Assembly (NCBI GenBank): GCA_001970955.1
Contig: MPUH01000733.1
Coordinates: forward strand, 1 to 37,861
DNA length: 37,861 nt
Direction of reading: 5' to 3'
Source: Stentor coeruleus
Lineage: Eukaryota > Ciliophora > Heterotrichea > Heterotrichida > Stentoridae
Made by a program: the position numbers and the translations under genes. The notes under the pieces were generated by a model. The model did not search any database. It had not been told where the DNA came from and saw only the letters and a program-made list of their open reading frames with translations. Each line of letters opens with the position of its first letter. Position 1 is the first letter of the stretch. Below, piece by piece: positions 20,677 to 30,800 of this stretch.

Positions 20677-23007
20677 TTAATAATTACTCCTATCATTATT
20701 TGGACAACCTTCTTTGAGAATATGCTTAATCCACCCATTTTGTCCTGGTTCCACATCATCATGACACAATGGACATCGATTTGCTTTACCAGGGGGTTTC
20801 GCTGCAAGACATGCTTGTTCTTCAACATGCATTTCAAAGTCGTCTAAATTAATAGCTTCTTTACATCTTGGACACTGATCAACAAGTTCACTAAGTTCAC
20901 ATTCTCTTAGCATATGCATATTTAAATGAAGAACCTCAACAACTTGTGAGCATTGAAGACAAGCTACAAGCATAAGACAATCTTTCCAATAATGTATATC
21001 TAAAGCATCTTGTTTAGCAAAAGATGAATCATTTTTCCCACAAAATTCACACATAGCAGGCTTTTGTTCTCTAAAATCTCTTGTTTCACGAGTTTCTTTA
21101 TCATTTCTTACTGGCTGTCTTGTTTGAACTTTGGGTTCTTGATAAGCACCTGTTTCAAGTTCGCTGAAACCTTTGTTTAGTGTATCGATTTGAGCAGGTC
21201 TAAGACTTTTATTATCAGCGATAAGATTTAAAAGCTTTGATCCTACACAACAATAGATTTTCATTAAAAGATTTTGTGCGGAGTTCCTTATTTCAGAATT
21301 AGAATTAGAAAAACTGCTAAGAGCGTATTCAACAACTGGATTAAATGGGACATTTGAATTATCAATGCGAAATTCTTCTACAATTATAGTAAGGAGGTTA
21401 AGTTTGCCAAGAATATGTTTTTGTGAAATGGACTTTTCTTTAGAAGGTTTGAGAATTGTTTGTACTGAAAGGTTTATGCCGACTATTTCACTATGGCTTA
21501 AGGTCATATAAGCTTGTTCAGCCATTTCTTTAACCCTTGCATTACTATCACCGATTTTGTCTAATAAAATAGCTAAAATTGTTTGAATGAACTCTGAAAT
21601 ATCTCCGCGGATGAATCCGCGGCTAGGAGGAATACTCTTGATAAGTAAATTTAAAAGGCTCATTGACTTAAGCACAACCTGTGCAACTTTATCCCCAATA
21701 GTATGTCTAACAGCTCCAAGTACTCCTAAGTATATTTCAAAATCTTCAAGGTCAATCAATATTTCAGATGTTGACCCAGTGACTTCATTCATGATTTTAT
21801 CAAGACCTTCTTCTCTTAATTGCCAGGTTTTAGAAAATATACATTTACAAAGTTCTTCAGTAAGTATATGAATAAAAGGTCCAGCTAATTTAGCTTGCTG
21901 AGGACCTAAGGGTTCAGGAGCTTTATTAATATTTTTTGGTCCTTCATCATCATCCTCATCATATATAGGCTTTGGATTTCTCCCACTAGCAACTGTTGGA
22001 ATGACTCTTTCTTCATAAGATATAGGGTTTTTATTAGAAAAACCTCCTTGGGTCCTTGAACTCATGATCTCTTGACTGGCATAAGGGTCATTTTTTATTG
22101 GTCTCACTGGAGTGTATGAATTGAATTCATCAGAAGGAGCTGTTTGTGGTGGTTGATAAGCAGGAACTGGTCTAGAAGCTGATCTTGTCATTCCCATAGG
22201 CTGTCCACTAGACTGAGGCCTAGCGTAAAATGTAGGGTTTTCAGAAGGCATCATAATCACACTTCTCAACCTTTCAATTTCCATTTTGATAACTTTAGCT
22301 GAATCATAATCTTCATTCTTTATAGCAATTTTTTTCCTTTCTTCTAATTGAAATAACTGCTGAGCTAAAGATTTGAGTCTTTCAATTACCTCTCTTAGCC
22401 TTTTAGCTTCATCAAAATCCTCATTTTCTACTGCTCGGTCTTTCGCGATAAGCAATTGTTTAAGTTTTTCAGATGTTACTGGGTCAAAGTCCAACCCACC
22501 AAATCCTTTCCGTGATGACGAAAAATAATCAGCCAACTCTTCACCTAAAGCATTTACAGCAATTAAACCAACTTGATTGAACATGTTGTGTTTATTAGCA
22601 TGGCATTTATTCAAAGAAATCTTTAAAAACATAGCTTTAGCATCAATAAACACAGACTTAAGTTCACGAGCTTGGTAATTAGACTTCTCGTTACTGTCTA
22701 AAGATAAATAACCTAAACGCTTCCATTTGAATTGATCTATTGGCGGCATGGTTGATGGGTTTTCAGGAATATAAGTGAAAATTTCAATACGCGACGAGAT
22801 TTTTGATTGGTGAGAAAGAAATTGCAGCTGTTTGATTTGCACAGGACAGATGAACTGAAAGATTATTGTTTGAGGGAAATCTTGGAATCGCGCACTTTGC
22901 CAACCTTTTGATTGTGGCCCTGGCTTTATTAGCTCTGAGACTGGGAACTCGTTGTCCTCGCTTGTAAAAGTGGCGATTCGAAATTTTAGTTTTACGAGGT
23001 TGGACAT
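20677..23007 (-). CDS. CEP104: CEP104 (ciliary-tip centrosomal protein 104), 776 aa
   Basis: CEP104 (FAP256 in Chlamydomonas) sits at the plus ends of ciliary microtubules and supports tip structure and elongation. The whole family layout is present. Residues 1-155 form the N-terminal jelly-roll (KGWQSARFQDFPQTIIFQF, FKWKRLGYLSLDSNEKSNYQ). Two UVR-like charged helices (AVENEDFDEAKRLREVIERL and IAIKNEDYDSAKVIKMEIER, ~190-250) follow, then a disordered linker (~255-370), a TOG-type tubulin-binding domain (~372-620), and a C-terminal Cys/His zinc-finger array (~651-770: CEFCGKN, CLQC, CPRCKEAINLDDFEMH, CPLCHDD). Divergent from the CaMKK-like gene across 375 bp. A GC-rich palindrome lies inside the TOG coding region. 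Length is somewhat short against the human protein (~925 aa). Confidence 0.95.
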   Translation of the reverse strand: MSNLVKLKFRIATFTSEDNEFPVSELIKPGPQSKGWQSARFQDFPQTIIFQFICPVQIKQLQFLSHQSKISSRIEIFTYIPENPSTMPPIDQFKWKRLGYLSLDSNEKSNYQARELKSVFIDAKAMFLKISLNKCHANKHNMFNQVGLIAVNALGEELADYFSSSRKGFGGLDFDPVTSEKLKQLLIAKDRAVENEDFDEAKRLREVIERLKSLAQQLFQLEERKKIAIKNEDYDSAKVIKMEIERLRSVIMMPSENPTFYARPQSSGQPMGMTRSASRPVPAYQPPQTAPSDEFNSYTPVRPIKNDPYASQEIMSSRTQGGFSNKNPISYEERVIPTVASGRNPKPIYDEDDDEGPKNINKAPEPLGPQQAKLAGPFIHILTEELCKCIFSKTWQLREEGLDKIMNEVTGSTSEILIDLEDFEIYLGVLGAVRHTIGDKVAQVVLKSMSLLNLLIKSIPPSRGFIRGDISEFIQTILAILLDKIGDSNARVKEMAEQAYMTLSHSEIVGINLSVQTILKPSKEKSISQKHILGKLNLLTIIVEEFRIDNSNVPFNPVVEYALSSFSNSNSEIRNSAQNLLMKIYCCVGSKLLNLIADNKSLRPAQIDTLNKGFSELETGAYQEPKVQTRQPVRNDKETRETRDFREQKPAMCEFCGKNDSSFAKQDALDIHYWKDCLMLVACLQCSQVVEVLHLNMHMLRECELSELVDQCPRCKEAINLDDFEMHVEEQACLAAKPPGKANRCPLCHDDVEPGQNGWIKHILKEGCPNNDRSNY
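21605..21622. repeat. GC-rich 18-bp palindrome inside CEP104
   Basis: CCGCGGATGAATCCGCGG has perfect 8-bp arms around a GA centre. On the minus strand it encodes SRGFIRGD and uses CGC arginine codons twice, unlike the AGA-heavy surroundings. It is the most GC-rich short patch I noticed. Confidence 0.9.
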
Positions 23008-23382
23008 TTTTAAATTATAGTTTATGAAGGAGATTGTGTGAAATGAACAAAGGATTTATGTATTTGGTAAAGGAATAAGGTTAGAGTTAGAGAGGAGAAT
23101 AATTTTTGTAGGATATGTATGATTTATGGAGAGGGGTTGCATAATTGATTAATATAAATTAGGAATTAATGAATGGGATATTAATGAATGAGATATTAAA
23201 ATAAAAATTTTGTTGAAGATTGAATAAATCCCTAAAGCATCACAAAAATGTTTACCTCACCTAACAAAGTCTTAAATCATTAGATTACACTAAAAGCCAT
23301 ATTTTCTAAACTCCTCATCTCTCCTCTAAATACCAAATTCATATCTTAAAGTCGTAAATTTAAATATAATCTCAATATTATC
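23008..23382. promoter_or_regulatory. Divergent promoter region of CEP104 and the CaMKK-like gene
   Basis: 375 bp between two start codons pointing away from each other. The CEP104 half is G/A-rich on the plus strand (for example GAGAGGAGAATAA near 23090), and the kinase half is C/T-rich (CTCCTCATCTCTCCTCT near 23312). Each coding strand thus has a pyrimidine-rich leader, and the skew flips near 23220. Confidence 0.55.
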
Positions 23383-24510
23383 ATGTTTGAAGAGCAGAAA
23401 TTGGATCATGAGAAATCTGATGAAATTGAAACCAAACTAGGGGTCCCTGGAACAGATGACTCAGGAAACAAAACTGTAAACAACTACACTTTCATGAAAA
23501 CACTCGGTGCAGGAGCGACAGCAAAAGTCAAGCTTTGTCGTACTAATTCATTGTTATATGCAGCAAAGATCTTCCGCAAATCCTTCCTTTCAAGAAAAAG
23601 ACAGTTTATTCCAACATCAGATGGTGATGTCAGGGTAGAAACAGGAATCACAGAGTTAAAGAGAGAAATTGCAATAATGAAAAAGCTTACTCATATAAAC
23701 GTAGTACATTTACATGAAGTAATATACGAAGAAGAATCAGATAAACTTTTCATCATAATGGACTACTGTGAAAAAGGCCCTATAATGGAATGGGATGAGG
23801 ATTTAGAAAGATTTCTGTTCCCATGGGATGAAAATGAAATTTCTGAGCATGTTCTTAGGAAAATTTTTAGAGATGCAGTCTGCGGCTTAGAATATCTACA
23901 TTTTAATGATATTGTTCATAGAGATATCAAGCCTCAAAACATGCTTATAACTGATGATTGGACTGTAAAACTTGCTGATTTCGGCCAAGCACATTTGTTT
24001 AATGATCCTGATATGACAAATAGGTCACTAGGCACTTATTACTTTTACCCACCTGAATGTTGTGGAGATAATGAAGTGTTTGATCCAAAACCTACTGATG
24101 TTTGGGCTTTGGGAATGACTTTTTATGTGATTATTTACCATAAGTTACCTTTTGAAGCTACATCTTGTGCTGATATATTTGAGCAAATTAAAACTTTTGA
24201 ATTGAAATTTGAAGAAAATAAGATGATGGATTTTGAACTTAAGTTTCTTATAGAGAGAATGTTGGATAAAAACCCAAATACTAGGATTACTATGATGGAA
24301 ATGATTGCTAACCCTTGGCTAAATAGAGATTGTAACCCAATTGTTATTACACATGGAGATAAGATTAGTCCTACAGATGAAGAGATTAATAAAGCTATTA
24401 GGCCGATTACAAAGGCACTTATGATTGTAAGGATTATTTAGAAACATGTGGCTAGCACTTGGAGGAGAAAGACAAAATCCAGATTATCGCAAGAATTACA
24501 ACTAAAATAG
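23383..24510 (+). CDS. CaMKK-like Ser/Thr protein kinase, 370 aa, 1 intron
   Basis: Joined as 23383-24426 and 24442-24510. A complete kinase domain: Gly loop LGAGATAKVKL (41-51), Lys62 in AAKIF, HRDIKPQN (179-186), DFG (199-201), activation segment NRSLGTYYFYPPE (APE becomes PPE) and DVWALGMTFY. The insert between Lys62 and helix C (SRKRQFIPTSDGD...) and the post-kinase TDEEINKAIRPI match the CaMKK/SNF1-activating group. Such kinases phosphorylate the activation loops of CaMK- and AMPK-type kinases, in animals under Ca2+/calmodulin control. Removing the 15-nt intron replaces VRII-stop with KHVASTWRRKTKSRLSQELQ, a basic helix placed where CaMKKs bind calmodulin. The substrate and calmodulin binding are inferred. 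Confidence 0.92.
24427..24441 (+). other. 15-nt intron in the kinase gene
   Basis: GTAAGGATTATTTAG, phase 0. Retention stops translation at the intron's TAG. Splicing adds 22 codons of basic sequence ending at TAG 24508-24510. Confidence 0.82.
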
Positions 24511-25571
24511 ATAATATAGAAGTAGGCTATAACGTTTATTAATGGTTTTAAGGATTAAAATTATCTTATGGTTTTACTTTGATGATATTTTGGTATTAAA
24601 GATAGGAAGTTTTACTGCATTTCTAAGATATGGATTTATATACATAATTTATATAATTTTATAGTGCAAGTTCTTGATATAATTCCTAAGCTTGATTTGA
24701 CTTTTTCTATATCTTGTTGATTTATTCTTATCATAGTTATGTTTAAAGCTTATTGATGAGTTAGATCAAATGTTTCTTATAAAATTTATGATAAAAAAAT
24801 ATTTCTTGGAATATTTCGGGATTTGATTTAAGAATAAGTTGCATTTCTTCATCTGTTTGAGTATCTGTTTTGCAGTTCTAATTTTTATTTGTTGGTAATT
24901 TGTGGGAGCATATTAAAAATTTGTATTATAATTTTACAGTATTGCAGATTTTAAGGATTTGATTTACTTGATGATAGATGTGTTCTGATGAATTTAAAGA
25001 GTTTTATCTATTTTGTTTTTATAATATAATGCATTGGATATCTCTTAAATAATGTTGGTTGTTTATAATCATCCTATGTGCCTAATATTTCAATCTTTAA
25101 CAGCATTTGCCATTTCCACCATCAACTTTTTCTTTAAAATCATTATCAAAATACTAAGGCTTATCGTAAATAAGAAAAAATAACTTAGCTTCAGCCTCAA
25201 AAAATCGAATAGTGCCTAAAGTATGATGAATAATTTTGAAGATAAAACGTTTGAAGTGTTTAATTATTATGATATTTAGTATAATATTTTCTAAGATTAT
25301 ATTAAGTAAGCATTCTAAGCTTGGAAGGTTATTTAAGCTGAATATATTTTAGATATTTTAAACTGTATAGTTCTCTTCATTCTACGCTTTATTCTCGAAG
25401 TTCTATATGATATTCAACAAAGTCTATTGATTTTTTAATAACTGTGAAATATCAACTCTGACTCACTTTCTTAACCTTAATCTTAATAACAGAATCAGAA
25501 AAATTATAAAAATCCTCACATACCTAATCCAATCAAAAGCCTTGTAGTAAAAATTCCATTAATGGCTTATA
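24511..25571. other. Spacer, one possible gene remnant
   Basis: The first ~500 bp after the kinase are G/T-rich and non-coding. On the minus strand, 25097-25240 reads LGTIRFFEAEAK...KEKVDGGNGKCC then TAA, with one in-frame TAG at 25154-25156. The CC end resembles a prenylated Rab/Ras tail, but no GTPase motif lies upstream, so it is at best an eroded fragment. The rest holds nothing that I can name. Confidence 0.4.
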
Positions 25572-26510
25572 ATGAAAGCTTTTGGTCTAATCGCATTACT
25601 AGTGATCACATCAGCAATGAATTTTGAAACTTTCGAACCTGAACCTTATCAGATGTTTTTCAAAGGCTTATTTATGGGTCTAGGTAAGGCTGGTGACGAA
25701 TGCAAAAAAGAAACCAACGCAATGAGTCATGAGTTCGGTTTGCTTTATCAGGATATTTTAAGCTATGCCAGTTCCAGTAACTACCTTCCCGTTCTTGGAG
25801 ATTTAATGAACTTAAAATCAGAGGTGAAATCAGCAACTGAAGCTTGCGATCTATCAGGACTGTTGAAAAAATTGGCAAAACTTCTTGGTCCATCAGGAAA
25901 AGCTACCATTATGAAGAATTACTTCCTTCATACTACATCTATCAACTCAAATATCGCTACTATCGAGCACTGTGCTGATAACTTTTACGACTGTGGACTC
26001 AGCGTTGGGAGCATCGTCAAAATATTATCAGGATGGAGTCTTGGGGCAATTCTTGAAGAAAACTCTAACAATGAAGCAAATTTCGGGGCAACTGATTTCT
26101 TTGACCTTCTCGAAAGTCTTTTCAAGTCCATCGAATGGGATGCTCCAGATTTCTGTGATGAAATGTTCAACATGCTTCCAACTTATAAAGAATTTGTCTC
26201 ACAATTAACTGGAACTCTTACCGGAAATGCTAATGATGCTAAAGATCTTGTGTCAAGTTTGCTTCATCTTTGGGTTGAAGAAGCTGTAATTAGTGACTGT
26301 GCTCTGAACTATGGTGGAATGATTCTTTATGTTTTCCCTAATATAATTTCAAATACTCATACTTGGAGATTAGCTTATTATGCTGAAACATCAAATTTCA
26401 TGAGCAATGTGAATTATATAACAACAAGCTGTACTAAGAATTACAGTACATGTGGAACGAAAATTGGCAATCTGGTGAATTTGCTATTAAAGTATACCGA
26501 TGGCCTTTAA
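25572..26510 (+). CDS. Secreted protein of two Cys-matched tandem repeats, 312 aa
   Basis: Signal peptide at residues 1-15 (MKAFGLIALLVITSA), and no TM segment after it. The mature protein is two related helical repeats. The cysteines of the first (C44, C92, C134, C141) and second (C195, C243, C287, C294) have spacings 48-42-7 and 48-44-7, and both repeats end alike (HCADNFYDCGLSVGSIV against SCTKNYSTCGTKIGNLV). Two disulfides per repeat are likely. I do not recognise the family. The gene is less AT-rich than its neighbours and uses more C-ending codons, which may mean high expression. It could be an extracellular, lysosomal or granule protein. Confidence 0.85.
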   Translation: MKAFGLIALLVITSAMNFETFEPEPYQMFFKGLFMGLGKAGDECKKETNAMSHEFGLLYQDILSYASSSNYLPVLGDLMNLKSEVKSATEACDLSGLLKKLAKLLGPSGKATIMKNYFLHTTSINSNIATIEHCADNFYDCGLSVGSIVKILSGWSLGAILEENSNNEANFGATDFFDLLESLFKSIEWDAPDFCDEMFNMLPTYKEFVSQLTGTLTGNANDAKDLVSSLLHLWVEEAVISDCALNYGGMILYVFPNIISNTHTWRLAYYAETSNFMSNVNYITTSCTKNYSTCGTKIGNLVNLLLKYTDGL

Positions 26511-27224
26511 TTTAGATAGTATTTAATTTATTATCAGCAGATAAAAAGAAACTCTCAGCATATGAGAAAATAACAATATTGAAACTAGAAGACTACCTCC
26601 AACATATTGTTAACGAGATAAATAAGACAACTAATAATCAAAAAGTTTAAAAGCGATATTAAGACTAATAAACCAAAGCTCAAATTCAAAAATCCTATTA
26701 TCTTCCAGTAAGAAAACTTAATTCAACAAAGCAAGTACATTATGAAAATCTCAACAAGCAGATTTTTATATTAAAAGAGACTTTTAGAAAAAAATGATAA
26801 AATTAGAAACTAAAAACTTTGAGCTTAAAGCAAATTAGGACGCACAAAAAAATCTTAGCTGATAGTATGAATACACTTATTAACCTAAAAACAAAAATAA
26901 ACGATGCTAGAAAAACCCGCCCCATATTCAATTACATGCAAATTGACAAAAAGCCTATAATCAATACTTTTTAGGCTTTCACCTTATTCTATAAAGAAAT
27001 TTGCATTAGCAAACCCAAAAAACCTCTTTCTATTTAATCATACCTGATTTTAAAAGTTTTTCCAAAGTACAATTGAAGCTATTAAACATAAAAACATATA
27101 ATTCTTAATATTTTACTTATAAGTTTTGTTTTTAGATATAAAATATATATGCATAGCTTCAATATATTTGAAATTTATGGTATTTTAAAGAAATTTCTTT
27201 TATGATAGTAAGTATTTTAGCTAA
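26511..27224. other. Spacer with possible eroded coiled-coil coding sequence
   Basis: Plus-strand 26524-27060 translates, across several in-frame TAA/TAG stops and frame changes, into coiled-coil-like sequence such as YEKITILKLEDYLQHIVNE, MIKLETKNFELKAN and DSMNTLINLKTKINDA. The region is A-rich and G-poor, which by itself yields Lys/Asn/Glu codons and TAA stops, so it may be only composition. No start codon or family is visible. Confidence 0.3.
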
Positions 27225-27479
27225 TTATGAAGTTTTTTGTTTTTTCGAACAGACTGTAGCGATTAATAATAATGATGATATCATGCCTAGACCTAGAACC
27301 AGAAGTATTTGTGGGATTCTTACAGCCCAGATTTTATCTAAGAAATAAGCGTGAAGCCAGTGGCTTGAATCGATAAAAGGCTAAATAAAGCTTACTATGA
27401 TGAATATCCAAGTTGAATAGTAAAAGAAAATCAGTGCTCCAAGGCTGGCAATGCCACTTCCTACAGTATTAGATGACAT
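27225..27479 (-). CDS. DPM2: DPM2, regulatory subunit of dolichol-phosphate-mannose synthase, 79 aa, 1 intron
   Basis: Too short and too interrupted to show as a long frame. Exon 1 is 27479-27396 and exon 2 is 27380-27225, joined across a 15-nt intron. The 79-residue product starts MSSNTVGSGIASLGALIFFY and continues YSTWIFII, then PFIDSSHWLHAYFLDKIWAV, the signature of DPM2 (FTYYTxWVIxLPFIDSxHxxHxYFLPRxYA). Two TM helices are predicted (~10-30 and ~50-73), as in the family. DPM2 is an ER membrane protein that stabilises the DPM1 catalytic complex making dolichol-P-mannose for N-glycans, GPI anchors and O-mannose; it also contributes to GPI-GlcNAc transferase in animals. Length matches the usual ~80-84 aa. 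The local GC content is higher than its flanks. Confidence 0.93.
27381..27395 (-). other. 15-nt intron in DPM2
   Basis: Minus-strand GTAAGCTTTATTTAG, phase 0, between WIFII and PFIDSS. The family motif is continuous only when it is removed, which makes this the best proof of 15-nt introns in the window. Confidence 0.93.
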
Positions 27480-27820
27480 TTATTTATTATAACATTTTTA
27501 TACTTATATTATTATTTTGGGCATATTGGGACACTAACTACTTAGATTACTAAAAAGATTCCTGCTTATGATCCCATTTTCTGATCAAAGCTAATGACTT
27601 TTTATGTCACTAGACTAGCAAAAATGGAAAAAGAGAATTTATCTTTGAAAATAATTTTTTTCATTATAGAATACTAGTAGCTTTAACTATTATTCTTTAT
27701 TAAAAGTGTGTTTTCTATAAAGTTTTAAAATTTTCATGTTTTTATATAAGACATAAAGTAAATATTACACAAACAGCAATACCCTTGCTTAAAAATTTGT
27801 GCTCATATAAATTATACTAA
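27480..27820. other. Short spacer
   Basis: Upstream of DPM2 and downstream of the WD40-channel gene. AT-rich, nothing coding seen. Confidence 0.5.
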
Positions 27821-30800
27821 TTATGAATTATAAATTCTCTTTGCATATTTCTCAACCCTTTTCAAGAACTTGCCATAAGTGTCCAAGCTCTCTAAATATG
27901 ATTTGTTTGTAACATTGATATTTTCCCCATACTTTAATGATTTTTTTGTCTTACTCTCGCTTATAATTTCTACCCTGCAACAAGCCTGGAAGTATTTCAT
28001 ACTAATTTTGTTGCGCTTCCAGACAAGCATCTTTTCTTTGTCAACAATAATTTTCAATCTTTCAAATAAGTCTTTATGAAGATTATACTTATAAGAGCTC
28101 AAACCTAAAAGCAAGCAAAACATTATAACTGAAATAAGTGTGACAAAATAATTATTTAAAATATGCCACTTAAAGTTCTGTATAGTAAGCTCATAGCCTG
28201 ATGCTAATAATATTAAAGCTAAAGTTCCAAGGAGATATATAATAATGGTTACAAAAGTCGTAAAGCGCATCATAGCTTTTACAACATTTTTGACAATAAG
28301 TCTTGTAGATGTAAACAAATAAAAATAATAAAGTCCTTGTATTGTTGATAATAGAACTACAAAAGTTATGACAAGTTCGATTTCTGTCTTTGTATCACTA
28401 AATGTTTCAATAGTATAAACAGTCAATATGAGTAATCTAAAAATATCCAAAATATGCCATCCAGTTAAATTCATAGTAACAAATATTTTATATATCATCC
28501 AAAACGAAACAAACGTACTTAAAATATTTACAATAACAAGGATTTCTTGACTACTCATATATAAAGCACTGATAACTAGAAATATAAAATAACTTAAATA
28601 AATAGCTCCTTGGATAAAAAATAGCTTTTGAATTTGATCCCATTTGTAGAGGATAATGTTTTTTATTAACTCTGAAGAATAGATACTATGATGAGATTTC
28701 AGGATACTTTCTAGGAATTGAATACTTTCATAAGTCCCTGATTTTAATGGAAGAAGGACTTTACAGGTATAAAAACCAAGTTCAATACCTGAATAAGTTT
28801 CTGTAAAATCTTTTTGTAAACTTTCAAAGTCTATAAGTGGACTTTCACTTAAAACAAATTTTGGAAGTTTGGCTTTATTATCAGTGTACATGCATAAAGC
28901 TGTTAGAGATGGATGCCAGAGCATGTCATAAAGTTTGTTGATTTCACTTGTGTGGAGGAGGTTTAAAGATTGTAAGTCTTGGAAGTCGAGTATGCTAAAC
29001 TGACATGGATAGTGCTGATATTTAAAGGCAGTAGAGATTATAGAGATACAGGAATTATGAAACTTGTAGCATAGAGCAAGAGTTAGAGGGTTGTTTTGTA
29101 TTGAGGATGTAAAAAGTGCACATCCTTCTGAAATAGCTTTTTCTATATGCAAACTCATGTCTTTAAAAGCATACAAATGCAACACATTAATTTTAAACGG
29201 CATAATAACACTCTTATTAGCCAAACTAAAATACTCAGGCTCCTGATTACTAAGAATCTCCTGAACATAATGCGCATATTCATAAACTCCAGCATCTCCC
29301 CATACATTAATATCATTTGACCACAAAGGATTATCAATAAAAAACCCTTTAACCTTATTAACCAATATTTTTTTCCCATCATAAGCTAATTTAGCACAAT
29401 CAATCTCACATCCTAAAGTTTTACTAGCCATCATCCCAAATCCTTGCAAGTCCCATAAATAAACAACATCAGGTGTAGCTGCTATAATTGTATTATTCCA
29501 ACAAGTTACCCCAACAACAATATTATCAAAAGTTATAGTATGAAACAAGCTTATTTGTTCCCATAACCATATTTTTACAGTATGATCTAAACTTGCTGAA
29601 ATCATATATTTGTCTACTGTAGTTAAAGATAAAACACCAGCTATATGACCTCTTAATAAACCAATTAAAGATCCTTCTCTATAATTCCATAAACGGATAT
29701 TATAATCATTACTTCCAGATGCACATATAGCATCATCTATAACATGAATACATAAAACAACATCTTCATGACCTATAAGTTTAAGTGTCCTTTTTGTAAG
29801 AGAAGACCAAACGTATATAACAGGAGAGTATCCAGCTTGTATTGATACATCTTTACTTAGGCTTTGAACTTTAATAAAATTAGTATTTTCATTAGGAACA
29901 TCATCAAGAAAAGGAAGGTTTTCATAGCTTAAAATATGACTGGATTTAGGGAATTTCAAAGTTAGCAAATGGTCTGTGGACATAACAAAAATTTTTGTGT
30001 TATCCCTTGTAATCCAAAGTTTTTTTATATCAGTGAGCATTGGGATTTTCAAAAGTTTTTCACCAAATGGTATATCAATAAACACTAAACTCCTCTGATC
30101 ATCTAAAAGAATTAAATACTTCTCATCTTTTGAGAATTCACAGTCAAAGATTTCTCCTTCTCCTTGATATTTAAAACAAATTTCAAGCTTGTTTTTATAC
30201 ATCCCCACAGCTTGGGTCACATTAAAAGCTATGATAAATTTCCCTGTATTTGAAAATTTTAATTTGAAAATACTATCCATATCAATTTTCCTCTCAGCTA
30301 GTTTTTCCATACCTAACCCATACAAACTTATTCTGTTTTCATATCCAACAACAAGTAAAAAGTCACTTGTGATACCAACACAAAGGACTTCTTTATCACT
30401 TATAATAACCTTATAATCTTTCATATCATCAATATTCCATCTTATAACATTCCCTCTGTTTAGTGTGCATAAAATGAATTTCTCATCAGGGCTTAACCAA
30501 ATATGCACAATTTTTTGTTTTCTGGTGTCTAGAAAAGCACTTTTTTTAATATATAAAGTTGAAACTTCAACCAGATGGACTGCTCGACTTTCTTGGAGAA
30601 TTACCATTGAGTCATTTTGATATAAGATTGCTCGGTATAAAGAACGACTTGAGATACGGGTTTTTTTGAATACACGAGAATACACATTGAAGTGAATGCA
30701 GTGACCTGTACGTGTGGTTCCAATAAGTTCACGTTCTGAAGAGATGAATTGAAAGTCAGTAAGACTACTTGGTAAAGAAATTGGAGCTGGGAGGAGTTCT

